Shown one piece after another: positions 47,075-57,484 of a stretch of 64,000 bases of DNA. Under the pieces are notes generated by a model, which had not been told where the DNA came from, ran no database searches, and saw only the letters and a list, made by a program, of their open reading frames with translations. The position numbers and the translations under genes were made by a program. Numbering within the stretch: position 1 is the stretch's first letter; each line of letters begins with the position of its first letter. The stretch covers positions 867,548 to 931,547 of the forward strand of contig JAVSMO010000001.1 of the NCBI GenBank assembly GCA_032027165.1, in the 5' to 3' direction. The DNA is from Denitratisoma sp. (GTDB lineage Bacteria > Pseudomonadota > Gammaproteobacteria > Burkholderiales > Rhodocyclaceae).

Positions 47075-47908
47075 CTACTCTCTGACCCAGGTGCGCCAGG
47101 CGATCCACAGCTTGCGGATCGGCGTCAGTGCCATACGGCGGTCGAGGACGCGGCAGCCGTCGCGGCGGATTTCCCGCAACAGGGTGCGGTAGATCGCCGC
47201 CATGACCAGCCCCGGCCGCTGCGCGCGCCGGTCCTGCGCCGGCAGCTGGGCGAAGGCCTGCTCGTATTGCTGTTCGGCGCGCTCGATCTGGAATTCCATG
47301 AGGCGCCGGAAGGCGTCCGAGTAGCGCGCGTGGAGGATGTCCTCGGCCGGGACGCCGAAGCGCTCGAGTTCGTCGAGGGGCAGGTAGATGCGGCCGCGGC
47401 GGGCGTCCTCCCCGACGTCGCGGATGATGTTGGTGAGCTGGAAAGCGAGGCCGAGATCGTGGGCGTACTTGAGGGTGCGGCGGTCCTCATAGCCGAAGAT
47501 TTCCGCGGCCAGCAGGCCGACCACGCTGGCGACGCGGTAGCAGTAGAGGTGCAGCGCCTTGAAGTCGGCATAACGGGCCTGCGACAGGTCCATCTCCATG
47601 CCGTCGATGATCTCGACGAGCAATTCCTGGGGCAGGCTGAAACTGCGCAGGGCGTCTGCCAGCGACCGCGTCACGGGATGGCTCGGCCGGCCGGCGTAGG
47701 TGCCGGCCAGTTCGGCACGCCACCAGGCCAGCTTGGTGCGGGCCAGTTGCGGGTCGGGGCATTCGTCGACGACATCGTCCACCTCTCGGCAGAAGGCGTA
47801 GAGGGCGGTGATGGCGCGGCGGCGCTCCGGCGGCAGAAAGAGGAAACTGTAGTAGAAGCTGGAGCCGCTCCCGGCGGCCTTGCGTCGGCAGTATTCGTCC
47901 GGGGCCAT
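47075..47908 (-). CDS. hpnD: HpnD, presqualene diphosphate synthase
   Basis: A 277-residue prenyl-condensing enzyme. I chose ATG 47908 with GGGGTG seven bases upstream over 47929. Motifs: FYYSFLFLPPERR, first Asp-rich region F-C-R-E-V-D-D-V-V-D-E, YCYRVASVVGLL, and second Asp region NIIRDVGEDARRGRIYLP. It joins two farnesyl diphosphates into presqualene diphosphate. Four bases separate it from hpnC and three from hpnE. Confidence 0.93.
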   Translation of the reverse strand: MAPDEYCRRKAAGSGSSFYYSFLFLPPERRRAITALYAFCREVDDVVDECPDPQLARTKLAWWRAELAGTYAGRPSHPVTRSLADALRSFSLPQELLVEIIDGMEMDLSQARYADFKALHLYCYRVASVVGLLAAEIFGYEDRRTLKYAHDLGLAFQLTNIIRDVGEDARRGRIYLPLDELERFGVPAEDILHARYSDAFRRLMEFQIERAEQQYEQAFAQLPAQDRRAQRPGLVMAAIYRTLLREIRRDGCRVLDRRMALTPIRKLWIAWRTWVRE

Positions 47909-47912
47909 GCAT

Positions 47913-48722
47913 TCACCCCGCTGCAGCATGAAGCAGGATGGCCGGCCAATCCCGTTTCGTGATGACCGGCCGCCGGCGAAAGACGTCGCCGCGCACGCGC
48001 TGAAGCTTGTCCAGTACGCGAAAGCCGCTGGCGATGATGAGCCGCAGCTCGAGGCCGATGCGGCCGGGCAGCACGTGCACGAGGGGACTGGCGGCCTCCA
48101 TCATGCTGCGGGCGCGGTCGGTCTGGAAATCCATCATGGCTGCCCAGGCAGCGTCCCAGCGGCCCTCGGCGATCTGGGACTCTTTGATGCCGAAGCGCGC
48201 CAGTTCGTCCTGCGGCAGGTAGACGCGTCCCTTCTGCCAGTCGATCGCGATGTCCTGCCAGTGGTTGATGAGCTGCAGGCTGCTGCAGACGCCGTCCGAC
48301 AGGGACTGACTTTTGGCGTCGTCGATCCCGTAGAGATGCAGCAGCAGCCGGCCGATCGGATCGGCGGAACGACGGCAGTAATCCATCAATTCTCCGAAAC
48401 TGGCGTAGCGTTTCTTCACTACGTCCTGACTGAAGGCGTCGAGCAGGTCGCGGAACAGAGACATAGGCAGGTGGTGCTCCGCGACGGCCGGTCGCAGGCG
48501 CAGGAAAACCGGATCCTGCGTCGGCCGGCCGGCTTCAATGGCATCCAGTTCAGCCCGGTAGCGATCCAGCCCGGCCAGGCGCTCCCGGTCGGTGAGGGTA
48601 CCTTCGTCGGCAATGTCGTCGGCGCTGCGGGCAAAGACATAGATGGCCTTGACCGGCTCGCGCAGGCGCGCAGGCAGCAGGAGCGATGCGACGGGGAAGT
48701 TCTCGTAATGGTCGGCCGACAT
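47913..48722 (-). CDS. hpnC: HpnC, hydroxysqualene synthase
   Basis: A 269-residue squalene/phytoene-synthase-family protein starting MSADHYENFPVASLLLP, with F-A-R-S-A-D-D-I-A-D-E, YCRRSADPIGRLLL and DIAIDWQKGRVYLPQDEL. HpnC converts presqualene diphosphate to hydroxysqualene. First gene of hpnCDE. The squalene presumably feeds hopanoids through a cyclase not in this window. One dispersed motif copy lies inside it. Confidence 0.92.
   Translation of the reverse strand: MSADHYENFPVASLLLPARLREPVKAIYVFARSADDIADEGTLTDRERLAGLDRYRAELDAIEAGRPTQDPVFLRLRPAVAEHHLPMSLFRDLLDAFSQDVVKKRYASFGELMDYCRRSADPIGRLLLHLYGIDDAKSQSLSDGVCSSLQLINHWQDIAIDWQKGRVYLPQDELARFGIKESQIAEGRWDAAWAAMMDFQTDRARSMMEAASPLVHVLPGRIGLELRLIIASGFRVLDKLQRVRGDVFRRRPVITKRDWPAILLHAAAG
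48290..48313 (-). repeat. Dispersed bipartite motif, copy 9
   Basis: Exact AAAGTCAGT-N9-ACGGCG on the minus strand, spacer CCCTGTCGG, sense to hpnC and read as K-S-Q-S-L-S-D-G. Confidence 0.85.
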
Positions 48723-48803
48723 TGGAAAATCCCGATTTGGCGGGTACTTGCGCCTCTTTTCGGGGTCGCCAGTATAGGGGGTAATGGGTTAGAATGACAG
48801 CAC

Positions 48804-48888
48804 GCGAAGGTGGCGGAATTGGCAGACGCACTGGATTTAGGTTCCAGCGCCGCGAGGCGTGCGGGTTCAAATCCCGCCCTTCGCACCA
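48804..48888 (+). tRNA. tRNA-Leu (anticodon TAG)
   Basis: An 85-base gene with acceptor GCGAAGG pairing CCTTCGC, encoded CCA, anticodon loop T-T-T-A-G-G-T, a long class II variable arm (CGCCGCGAGGCG) and T arm GCGGG-TTCAAAT-CCCGC. It is 49 bases before tig. Confidence 0.97.
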
Positions 48889-48937
48889 GGCCGGCTGACT
48901 GCCCAGCACAACCAATTGATTCAACCTAGGATTTTTC

Positions 48938-50238
48938 ATGCAGACCAACCCTCAACCCGCAAGCCCCCTGGAGCGCCGCATCGATATGACGGTGCCGATG
49001 GCGGATATTGAAAAAGACGTCGCCCAGCGCCTGAAGAAAATGGCGCGCACCGTGAAGATGCCGGGTTTCCGCCCGGGCAAGGTGCCCTTCAAGATGGTGG
49101 AGCAGCACTATGGCGCCCAGGCGCGCAATGAAGCCATTGGCGAAGCGGTCGAAAGAGCCTTCGGCAATGCCGTGCGCGAGCAGAACCTGCGCGTCGCCGG
49201 CTATCCTCGCATCGAGCCGAAGAGCGGTGAAGACGCCTCCAAGCTGGAGTTTTCCGCGGTGTTCGAGGTTTACCCCGAAGTGAAGCTGAACGGCATCGGC
49301 GACAAGAGCATCGAGCGACCCCAGCTCGAAGTGGGCGATGCTGAAGTCGACAAGACCGTGGAAGTGCTGCGCAAGCAGCGTACGACGTTTGCCCCGGCCG
49401 AGCGTGCGGCGGCCAAGGGTGACCGCGTCACCATCGACTTCACCGGCAAGCTGAACGGCGAGGTGTTCCAGGGTGGCCAGGCCACCGATTACCCGGTAGT
49501 TCTGGGCGAGGGGCGCATGCTGCCGGATTTCGAGAACGGCATTGCGGGCCTCAAGGCGGGCGAGAGCCGCACCTTCGACCTGACCTTTCCGGCCGACTAC
49601 CAAGCGGGCGACCTCGCCGGCAAGACGGTCAGCTTCGACGTCACTGTGAAGGGCGTCGAGGCGCCGCAGCTGCCGGAAGTCGATGCGGAATTCGCCAAGT
49701 CCCTTGGCATCGAGGATGGCGACGTGGCGAAGATGCGCGCCGAAATTCGTTCGAACTTGGAAGGCGAAGTGAAAAAGCGCATCAAGGCACGCATCAAGGA
49801 TCAGGCCATGCAGGCCCTGCTGGAGGCCAACCCGATGGAAGTGCCCAAGGCCTTGATCGAGCAGGAATCCGAATCGATGGCCGAGGCCGCCCGTCAAGAT
49901 TTGGCGAATCGGGGCGTAGACATCAAGAACATGCCGGTCGACGCGACCTGGTTCACCGCCCAAGCCGAGCGCAGGGTCAAGCTGGGACTGATCATTGCCG
50001 AAGCGGTGAAGGAAAATGCCCTGCACGCGAAGCCCGAGCAGGTGCGCGCGCTGATCGACGAGCAGGCGCAGTCCTACGAGCAGCCGGAGGAGGTGGTGCG
50101 CTGGTACTACTCGCAACCGCAACGCCTGGCGCAGGTCGAGGCGCTGGCGATCGAGGAAAACGTGGTGAATTGGGTGGTGGCCAATGCCCGGAGCACGGAC
50201 AAGGCGGCCTCTTTTGACGAACTGATGGGAAATGCGGC

Positions 50239-50242
<4 letters not shown>
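48938..50242 (+). CDS. tig: Trigger factor
   Basis: A 434-residue ribosome-associated chaperone. The N-domain has the ribosome-binding signature G-F-R-P-G-K-V-P (about 45-52); the FKBP-type PPIase domain (about 155-240) includes [21 protein letters not shown]; a helical C-domain follows. It meets nascent chains at the ribosome exit. It overlaps clpP by 4 bp (ATGA), the classic tig-clpPX order. Confidence 0.97.
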
Positions 50243-50901
<659 letters not shown>

Positions 50902-50935
50902 TAAAAGCGCGCGGCGTAAGAATACGGAGACAGAG

Positions 50936-52201
50936 ATGACGGAAAAGAAGACCCCGGGCGAAAAGCTCCTCTACTGTTCCTTCTGCGGCAAGAGCCAGCA
51001 TGAGGTGCGCAAGCTCATCGCCGGGCCCTCCGTCTTCATCTGCGACGAATGCATCGAGCTGTGCAACGACATCATCCGGGACGAGATTGCCGCCGACCAC
51101 GGCGGCAAGGGCGCCAAGGGCGAACTGCCGACGCCGAAGGAGATCTGCACCATCCTCGACCAGTACGTCATCGGCCAGGACCCGGCCAAGCGCATCCTGT
51201 CGGTCGCCGTCTATAACCATTACAAGCGCCTCAAGCATCTGTCGAAGAGCGATGAGGTGGAGCTGGCGAAGAGCAATATCCTGTTGATCGGCCCGACCGG
51301 CTCGGGCAAGACGCTGCTGGCGCAGACCCTGGCGCGCCTGCTCAACGTGCCTTTCGTCATGGCCGATGCGACGACGCTGACCGAGGCCGGCTACGTCGGC
51401 GAAGACGTGGAGAACATCATCCAGAAGCTGCTGCAGAAGTGCGACTACGAGGTCGAGAAGGCGCAGCAAGGCATCGTTTACATCGACGAGATCGACAAGA
51501 TTTCGCGCAAGAGCGACAACCCGTCGATTACCCGCGACGTCTCGGGCGAAGGCGTGCAGCAGGCGCTGCTGAAGCTGATCGAAGGCACCATCGCCTCGGT
51601 GCCGCCGCAGGGCGGCCGCAAGCACCCGAACCAGGACTTCGTCCAGGTCGACACCACCAACATCCTGTTTGTCTGCGGCGGCGCCTTCGACGGCCTGGAC
51701 AAGGTTATCCGCAACCGCACCGAGCAGGCCGGCATCGGCTTCGGCGCGGAGGTGAAGAGTCGCGACAGCAAGGACGTCACTGAAACCCTGCGCATGGTCG
51801 AACCGGAAGACCTCATCAAGTTCGGCCTGATCCCCGAGTTCGTCGGCCGTCTGCCGGTGGTGGCGACGCTGCACGAGTTGGACGAGGCGGCGCTGATGGA
51901 GATCCTCGTCGAGCCGAAGAATGCCCTCATCAAGCAGTACCAGAAGCTTTTCGCGATGGAGGGCGCCGAGCTAGAGGTCCGCCCCCAGGCGCTGCAGGCC
52001 ATCGCTCGCCGGGCGCTCAAACGCAAGACCGGGGCGCGCGGTCTGCGCTCCATTCTCGAATCGGTTCTCCTCGATACCATGTATGAACTTCCCAACATGG
52101 AGAATGTCTCTAAGGTGGTGGTCGACGAGGGCATGATCGAGGGCACCTCGAAGCCGATCCTGATCTACGCCGACCAGCCCAAGGTGGCCGGCTCCAACTG
52201 A
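50936..52201 (+). CDS. clpX: ClpX unfoldase
   Basis: A 421-residue AAA+ protein. An N-terminal C4 zinc finger (C-S-F-C-G-K and C-D-E-C-I-E-L-C) is followed by Walker A GPTGSGKT (about 119), Walker [10 protein letters not shown], and the C-terminal sensor region [15 protein letters not shown]. It selects and unfolds proteins for ClpP. Confidence 0.97.
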   Translation: MTEKKTPGEKLLYCSFCGKSQHEVRKLIAGPSVFICDECIELCNDIIRDEIAADHGGKGAKGELPTPKEICTILDQYVIGQDPAKRILSVAVYNHYKRLKHLSKSDEVELAKSNILLIGPTGSGKTLLAQTLARLLNVPFVMADATTLTEAGYVGEDVENIIQKLLQKCDYEVEKAQQGIVYIDEIDKISRKSDNPSITRDVSGEGVQQALLKLIEGTIASVPPQGGRKHPNQDFVQVDTTNILFVCGGAFDGLDKVIRNRTEQAGIGFGAEVKSRDSKDVTETLRMVEPEDLIKFGLIPEFVGRLPVVATLHELDEAALMEILVEPKNALIKQYQKLFAMEGAELEVRPQALQAIARRALKRKTGARGLRSILESVLLDTMYELPNMENVSKVVVDEGMIEGTSKPILIYADQPKVAGSN

Positions 52202-52247
52202 TTGTTTCTGATGGCCTAACCGGTTTTCCTGGGCCCCCACTGAACTT

Positions 52248-52276
52248 CTTGAATTTCCTGCCGTTGATCCCCACAT
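52248..52276 (+). promoter_or_regulatory. Sigma-32-like promoter of lon
   Basis: CTTGAAT at 52248-52254 and CCCCACAT at 52269-52276, spacer 14 bp, close to the sigma-32 consensus, 34 bases before lon. Lon is a heat-shock gene in other Proteobacteria. Confidence 0.75.
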
Positions 52277-52288
52277 AGGTTCAACGGC
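52260..52288. promoter_or_regulatory. Inverted repeat over the lon promoter -10
   Basis: Perfect 8-bp arms GCCGTTGA and TCAACGGC with 13 bases between, enclosing the -10 of the sigma-32-like promoter. It could be an operator, or a hairpin at the mRNA 5' end. It does not match CIRCE (TTAGCACTC arms). Confidence 0.5.
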
Positions 52289-52310
52289 TGTCTCTATAAA
52301 GGAAAACATC

Positions 52311-54722
52311 ATGTCAAGCGCGCTTGACCTCCCCGCAGAACAAATTGAACTGCCGCTGCTTCCCCTCAGGGACGTGGTGGTTTTCCCCCACATGGTGATT
52401 CCGCTGTTCGTCGGGCGGCCGAAATCGATCAAGGCGCTGGAAACCGCCATGGAGGCGGGCAAGCACATCCTGCTCGTTGCGCAGAAATCGGCGGCCAAGG
52501 ACGAGCCCGGCGTCGAGGACATGTACGAGATCGGCTGCGTCGCCAACATTCTGCAGATGCTCAAGCTGCCCGATGGCACAGTGAAGGTGCTGGTCGAAGG
52601 CGGCCAGCGCGCCCGCATCGAACGTGTTGTGGATCAGCGCAGCATGTTCTCCGCGACGGTCATGCCCTTGCCGGCCGACGAACGGACGACGCACGAGGTC
52701 GAAGCCATGCGCCGGGCCATCATTGCCCAGTTCGACCAGTACGTGAAACTCAACAAGAAGATCCCCCCGGAAATCCTCACCTCCCTGGCCGGCATAGAGG
52801 AGGCCGGACGCCTGGCCGACACCATTGCCGCCCATCTGCCGCTCAAGCTCGAGCAGAAGCAGGAAATCCTCGAGATCTTCGACGTCGGCGGCCGGCTGGA
52901 GAAGCTGCTCTCGCAGCTCGAGACCGAGCTCGACATCCTGCAGGTCGAAAAGCGCATCCGCGGCCGCGTCAAGCGCCAGATGGAGAAGAGCCAGCGCGAG
53001 TACTACCTGAACGAACAGGTCAAGGCCATCCAGAAGGAACTTGGCGAGGGCGAGGAAGGTGCCGACCTCGACGAGATGGAGAAAAAGATCAAGACGGCCG
53101 GCATGAGCAAGGAGGCGCAGAACAAGGCGCTCGCCGAGCTGAAGAAGCTGCGCCTGATGTCGCCCATGTCCGCCGAGGCGACAGTGGTGCGCAACTTCAT
53201 CGAGACGCTGACCAACCTGCCCTGGAAGAAGAAGAGCCGCATCAGCAAGGATCTAACCGTCGCCGAGAAGGTTCTGGAGAAGGATCACTACGGCCTGGAG
53301 AAGGTCAAGGAGCGCATTCTCGAGTATCTGGCGGTGCAGCAGCGCGTAGACAAGCTGAAAGCGCCGATCCTCTGCCTGGTTGGCCCTCCGGGCGTCGGCA
53401 AGACCTCGCTCGGCCAGTCGATTGCCCGCGCAACCAACCGCAAGTTCGTGCGCATGTCCGTGGGCGGCGTGCGCGACGAGGCGGAGATCCGTGGCCATCG
53501 CCGCACCTACATCGGCTCCATGCCGGGCAAGATACTGCAGAACATGACCAAGGTTGCCGTGAAGAACCCGCTCTTCCTGCTCGACGAGGTCGACAAGATG
53601 GGCCAGGACTTCCGCGGCGATCCGAGTTCGGCCCTGCTGGAAGTGCTCGATCCGGAACAGAATTCCACCTTCGTTGACCATTATGTCGAGGTCGAATACG
53701 ACCTGTCAGACGTAATGTTCGTCGCCACTGCCAACACCCTGAACATTCCGGCGCCGTTGCTGGACCGCATGGAGGTGATCCGCCTCTCGGGCTACACCGA
53801 GGACGAGAAGGTGAACATCTCGCAGCGCTACCTGTTGCCCAAGCAGCTGAAGAACAACGGCGTGAAGAAGGAAGAATTGTCCGTCACCGAGGATGCGCTG
53901 CGCGACATCGTGCGCTATTACACGCGCGAGGCCGGTGTGCGCAGCATGGAACGTGAAATCTCCAAGATCTGCCGCAAGGTGGTGAAATCCCTGGTGCTGA
54001 AGAAGCGCCACAGCAAGGTCGTGGTGAACGCCCGCAATCTCGACAAGTATCTCGGCGTACGCAAATACACCTTCGGCATGGCCGAGAAGGAGAATCAGGT
54101 CGGCCAGGTCACCGGCCTGGCCTGGACCGAGGTCGGCGGCGAACTGCTCACCATCGAGGCGGTGGTGCTGCCCGGCAAGGGCAAGACCATGACGACCGGC
54201 AAGCTCGGCGAGGTGATGCAGGAGTCGATACAGGCGGCGCTGTCGGTGGTGCGCAAGCGTTCCAGGGCGCTCGGCATCTCGGAGGACTTTTACCAGAAGA
54301 GCGATATCCACATCCATCTGCCGGAAGGAGCGACGCCGAAGGACGGCCCGAGCGCCGGCATTGCGATCTCGACGGCGCTTGTCTCGATCCTGACCGGCAT
54401 TCCCGTGCGTGCCGATGTTGCCATGACCGGCGAAATCACGTTGCGCGGGGAAGTGCTGCCGATCGGAGGGCTGAAGGAGAAGCTTCTCGCTGCAGTGCGT
54501 GGTGGCATTCGCACTGCGCTGATTCCTGAGGAAAACGTCAAGGACCTGGTCGACATTCCGGAGAACATCAAGAATGCGATCGAGATTGTTCCGGTGAAGT
54601 GGATCGATCAGGTGCTGGAACTGGCGCTCGAACGCAAGCCCGAGCCGTTGCCAGAGTCGGCCGATGTGGCTGCCGTAGCGTCGGGCGAGGCAGCGGCCGC
54701 TTCGAATCTGATTACGCACTGA
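52311..54722 (+). CDS. lon: Lon ATP-dependent protease
   Basis: An 803-residue protease of LonA type. The Lon N-domain (about 10-205, [26 protein letters not shown]) is followed by AAA+ with Walker A GPPGVGKT (about 358) and [12 protein letters not shown]. The Ser-Lys peptidase has S681 in D-G-P-S-A-G-I and K724 in G-G-L-K-E-K-L. It degrades misfolded and regulatory proteins. It stands alone behind a heat-shock-like promoter, followed by a hairpin. Confidence 0.97.
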   Translation: MSSALDLPAEQIELPLLPLRDVVVFPHMVIPLFVGRPKSIKALETAMEAGKHILLVAQKSAAKDEPGVEDMYEIGCVANILQMLKLPDGTVKVLVEGGQRARIERVVDQRSMFSATVMPLPADERTTHEVEAMRRAIIAQFDQYVKLNKKIPPEILTSLAGIEEAGRLADTIAAHLPLKLEQKQEILEIFDVGGRLEKLLSQLETELDILQVEKRIRGRVKRQMEKSQREYYLNEQVKAIQKELGEGEEGADLDEMEKKIKTAGMSKEAQNKALAELKKLRLMSPMSAEATVVRNFIETLTNLPWKKKSRISKDLTVAEKVLEKDHYGLEKVKERILEYLAVQQRVDKLKAPILCLVGPPGVGKTSLGQSIARATNRKFVRMSVGGVRDEAEIRGHRRTYIGSMPGKILQNMTKVAVKNPLFLLDEVDKMGQDFRGDPSSALLEVLDPEQNSTFVDHYVEVEYDLSDVMFVATANTLNIPAPLLDRMEVIRLSGYTEDEKVNISQRYLLPKQLKNNGVKKEELSVTEDALRDIVRYYTREAGVRSMEREISKICRKVVKSLVLKKRHSKVVVNARNLDKYLGVRKYTFGMAEKENQVGQVTGLAWTEVGGELLTIEAVVLPGKGKTMTTGKLGEVMQESIQAALSVVRKRSRALGISEDFYQKSDIHIHLPEGATPKDGPSAGIAISTALVSILTGIPVRADVAMTGEITLRGEVLPIGGLKEKLLAAVRGGIRTALIPEENVKDLVDIPENIKNAIEIVPVKWIDQVLELALERKPEPLPESADVAAVASGEAAAASNLITH

Positions 54723-54737
54723 ATCCATTCGACTACA

Positions 54738-54771
54738 CGCATGCATTGCCGCAGCCGCGGCAATGCATGCG
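54738..54771 (+). terminator. Hairpin after lon
   Basis: Perfect 15-bp stem from CGCATGCATTGCCGC and its complement with a 4-base loop, 15 bases after the lon stop. No clear T-run follows, so termination strength is uncertain. Confidence 0.6.
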
Positions 54772-54813
54772 CACGTTTGCGTCTTCACATCTGCGCCCCC
54801 ATCCGAAAGTCGC

Positions 54814-54843
54814 TTGACACGAGGTTTTTCGGCTTGCTATAAA
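54814..54843 (+). promoter_or_regulatory. Strong sigma-70 promoter of hupB
   Basis: TTGACA (54814-54819) and TATAAA (54838-54843) with an 18-bp spacer, 57 bases before the hupB start. Near-consensus, fitting an abundant nucleoid protein. Confidence 0.8.
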
Positions 54844-54899
54844 GCGCCTTCGCCTTTCATTGTTTGTCATTCATCAATCCAGAGTCAGAGGGGGCCTTT

Positions 54900-55172
54900 G
54901 TGAACAAGTCAGAACTCATCGATCAGATCGCCAAGTCGGCCGATATTTCCAAAGCGGCTGCCGGCCGGGCGCTGGACGCCACCGTGGGCGCGATCAGGAC
55001 CTCCCTGAAGAAGGGAGGCATGGTGACGCTGGTCGGTTTTGGAACGTTTTACGTGGGCAAGCGTGCGGCGCGCAGCGGCCGCAATCCGCGCACCGGCGCG
55101 ATGATCAAGATCAAGGCTGCACGCGTGCCGAAGTTTCGTGCTGGAAAAGCGCTGAAAGATGCGGTAAACTAG
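54900..55172 (+). CDS. hupB: HU-beta nucleoid protein
   Basis: A 90-residue DNA-bending protein from GTG at 54900, chosen for GAGGGGG upstream and because it gives the standard HU N-terminus ([20 protein letters not shown]). Conserved [25 protein letters not shown] forms the DNA-grasping arm with its Arg/Pro tip. It follows lon, the usual order. Confidence 0.95.
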   Translation: MNKSELIDQIAKSADISKAAAGRALDATVGAIRTSLKKGGMVTLVGFGTFYVGKRAARSGRNPRTGAMIKIKAARVPKFRAGKALKDAVN

Positions 55173-55214
55173 CGCGCTTTTGCTGGGTCGCGTGGCGCGG
55201 ACGGCGAAGCATGC

Positions 55215-55290
55215 GGGTGCTTAGCTCAGCTGGTAGAGCGTCGCCCTTACAAGGCGAATGTCGGCGGTTCGATCCCGTCAGCACCCACCA
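55215..55290 (+). tRNA. tRNA-Val (anticodon TAC)
   Basis: A 76-base gene: acceptor GGGTGCT with AGCACCC, D arm, anticodon loop C-T-T-A-C-A-A in a TCGCC/GGCGA stem, TTCGATC T loop and encoded CCA. Confidence 0.97.
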
Positions 55291-55332
55291 GTCAGGATGA
55301 GTGACGGTTCTGGCTTGCAGCAACAGGATTCA

Positions 55333-55409
55333 GGAGTGGTAGTTCAGTTGGTTAGAATACCGGCCTGTCACGCCGGGGGTCGCGGGTTCGAGTCCCGTCC
55401 ACTCCGCCA
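55333..55409 (+). tRNA. tRNA-Asp (anticodon GTC)
   Basis: A 77-base gene: acceptor GGAGTGG with CCACTCC, anticodon loop C-T-G-T-C-A-C, TTCGAGT T loop and encoded CCA. A rho-independent terminator follows at once. Confidence 0.97.
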
Positions 55410-55416
55410 AAATCGG

Positions 55417-55447
55417 AAAAAAGGCGAACGCGAGTTCGCCTTTTTTT
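55417..55447 (+). terminator. Rho-independent terminator after tRNA-Asp
   Basis: GGCGAAC / GTTCGCC stem with a GCGA loop, A-run before and seven T after. It ends the hupB-tRNA transcript ahead of ppiD. Confidence 0.9.
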
Positions 55448-55481
55448 CTATCTTCCCCACGTTTGAATACGGTGGCCGAGC

Positions 55482-57395
55482 ATGTTCGACGCGGTACGCA
55501 ACAACAAACGGATCGTCCAGGGCTTTCTGGTCCTGATCACGCTGCCCTTCGCTTTCTGGGGCGTGGATTCCTATTTCCGCAGCGGTGGCGGCTCAAGTGA
55601 AATGGCCACTGTCGGCGGGAGTCCAATTTCGCGCCAGGAATTCGCCCAGGCCGTGCGGGACCAGCAGGAACGGCTGCGCGCCCAAATGGGAGGCGATTTC
55701 AATCCCGCCATGCTGGAGACGCCGGAAGCGCGCCAGGCCATGCTCGACTCGCTGATCACCCAGCGCCTGCTGCTACTGCATGCGACCAAATCGGGCCTGA
55801 CGGCCAGTGATGCGCAGCTGATCGAAGTCATCAGCTCGATTCCGGCGCTGCAGGAAGACGGCAAGTTCTCAAGGCGGCGTTATGAGCAAGCGCTTCGCGC
55901 CCAGGGTTTGACGCAAGCCGGTTTCGAAGCCAAGCTGCGCCAGGATCTGACGCTGCAGCAGCTGGTGCAGGCGGTTTCCGACACCGCCGTCATTTCAAAT
56001 GCCGCGGCTGAACGGGTGATCGCGATCCAACTCGAGGAACGCCAGGTGAGCGAGGCGGCGATCCGGCCGGAACAGTATGCCGCACAGGTCAAATTGTCTG
56101 CCGAAGCTGTCAAGGATTACTACGAAAAGAACCGCAAGCTTTTCGAGATACCGCAACAGATCCGCGCGGAGTTCGTCGTGCTGAGTCGTGAAGCCCTGAT
56201 GGAGCAGACCGCGGTCAGCGCGGAGGAGATCAAGGCCGCCTATGAGAAAAACGCCAAGAATTTCGTGACGCAGGAGGAGCGCCGCGCCAGCCACATCCTC
56301 ATCCAGGCCCCGGCGGATGCGCCCGAGGCGGAATTGAAGGCCGCCCGCGCGAAGACCGACGCGATTCTCCAGCAGGTGAATAGAAATCCGGCAGACTTTG
56401 CCAAGCTGGCCAAGGAACACTCGCAGGATCCGGGATCGGGCCCGAAGGGCGGCGACCTCGGCTTTTTTCCGCGCGGCGCGATGGTCAAGCCGTTCGAGGA
56501 TGCCGTATTTTCGTTGAAAGAGAATCAGGTCAGCGGTGTGGTGCGCAGCGAGTTCGGCTTCCACATCATCCGGCTGACCGGCATCAAGCCCGGCAAGGTG
56601 CGCAGCCTCGAGGAGGCACGCGATTCAATCGCTGCTGAACTCAAGCTCCAGGCGGCAGGCCGGAAGTTCGCAGAGGCTGCGGAGACCTTCTCGAATATGG
56701 TGTATGAACAATCGGACAGCCTGCAACCGGCCGCTGAGAAATTCAAGTTGTCGATTCGGCAGACCGGCTTCTTCGATCAGGGTAATCGCGCTGCGGCGGG
56801 GCCGTTGGCTGGCAACGATAAGCTGTTCGCAGCCCTGTTTTCCGACGATGCCTTGAAGAACAGGCGCAACACGGATGCCGTCGAGGTGGCGCCGAATACC
56901 CTGGTTGCTGCGCGTGTGATGGAGGTGCGCCCGGCCGAACTGCGGTCGTTCGAATCGGTCAAGGGCGACATAGAAAGAAAGTTGATTGCGGAGGAGACGG
57001 CCCGCCTGGCGCAGAAGGACGGCGAAGAGAAGCTCGCCCGGCTGCAGCGGGGCGAGGCAGTTGTGCTCGCCTGGGGACAGCCGCAGTCGGTCATGCGGTC
57101 GCCGATGCGCGGCCTGTCGCCGGAGGCGCAGCGAGTGATTTTCGCCGCTCCTGCCGGCAAGCTGCCCGCTTACGCTGGAATCGGACTGCCCAACGGCGCT
57201 TATGTCGTGTATCGCATTTCGCAGGTCCGTTCCGGTGCTGGGAAAGGCGGGGATGACCAGCGGGCGCAAATGCAGCGGGCGCAACTCGCACAACTGTCGG
57301 GCGCCGAGGACTTCAATGCCTATCTGGCAGCGTTGCAGCAACGTTACGGGGTCAAGATCAACAAGGCGGCGCTGGCGAAAGGCGACGGAGAATAG
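55482..57395 (+). CDS. ppiD: PpiD-type periplasmic folding factor
   Basis: A 637-residue protein with one membrane anchor (IVQGFLVLITLPFAFWGVDSYF, about 11-32), a SurA-like N-domain (about 35-240), and a parvulin domain about 265-360 (RRASHILIQAPADAPEAE to GFHIIRLTGIKPG). A long C-terminal domain follows. PpiD sits at the Sec translocon and helps outer-membrane proteins emerge. The order hupB-ppiD is the standard one. Confidence 0.93.
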   Translation: MFDAVRNNKRIVQGFLVLITLPFAFWGVDSYFRSGGGSSEMATVGGSPISRQEFAQAVRDQQERLRAQMGGDFNPAMLETPEARQAMLDSLITQRLLLLHATKSGLTASDAQLIEVISSIPALQEDGKFSRRRYEQALRAQGLTQAGFEAKLRQDLTLQQLVQAVSDTAVISNAAAERVIAIQLEERQVSEAAIRPEQYAAQVKLSAEAVKDYYEKNRKLFEIPQQIRAEFVVLSREALMEQTAVSAEEIKAAYEKNAKNFVTQEERRASHILIQAPADAPEAELKAARAKTDAILQQVNRNPADFAKLAKEHSQDPGSGPKGGDLGFFPRGAMVKPFEDAVFSLKENQVSGVVRSEFGFHIIRLTGIKPGKVRSLEEARDSIAAELKLQAAGRKFAEAAETFSNMVYEQSDSLQPAAEKFKLSIRQTGFFDQGNRAAAGPLAGNDKLFAALFSDDALKNRRNTDAVEVAPNTLVAARVMEVRPAELRSFESVKGDIERKLIAEETARLAQKDGEEKLARLQRGEAVVLAWGQPQSVMRSPMRGLSPEAQRVIFAAPAGKLPAYAGIGLPNGAYVVYRISQVRSGAGKGGDDQRAQMQRAQLAQLSGAEDFNAYLAALQQRYGVKINKAALAKGDGE

Positions 57396-57432
57396 GGTCC
57401 GGCGACGGACTTGCCGTGTGCCTGAGTGGCAC

Positions 57433-57472
57433 GGAACGAAAACGGGCTGCCGCGGCAGCCCGTTTTCGTTCC
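57433..57472. terminator. Bidirectional terminator, 40-base perfect palindrome
   Basis: Two 19-base perfect arms (starting GGAACGAAAACGGG) around a central GC, between the convergent ppiD and fabI genes. T-runs within the arms serve either strand. Confidence 0.85.
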
Positions 57473-57484
57473 GGCGAAGCGTTG

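Noticed and set aside
47124..47140. GTCAGT followed by ACGGCG in hpnD
   Set aside because: Spacing is 5 instead of 9 and AAA is missing.
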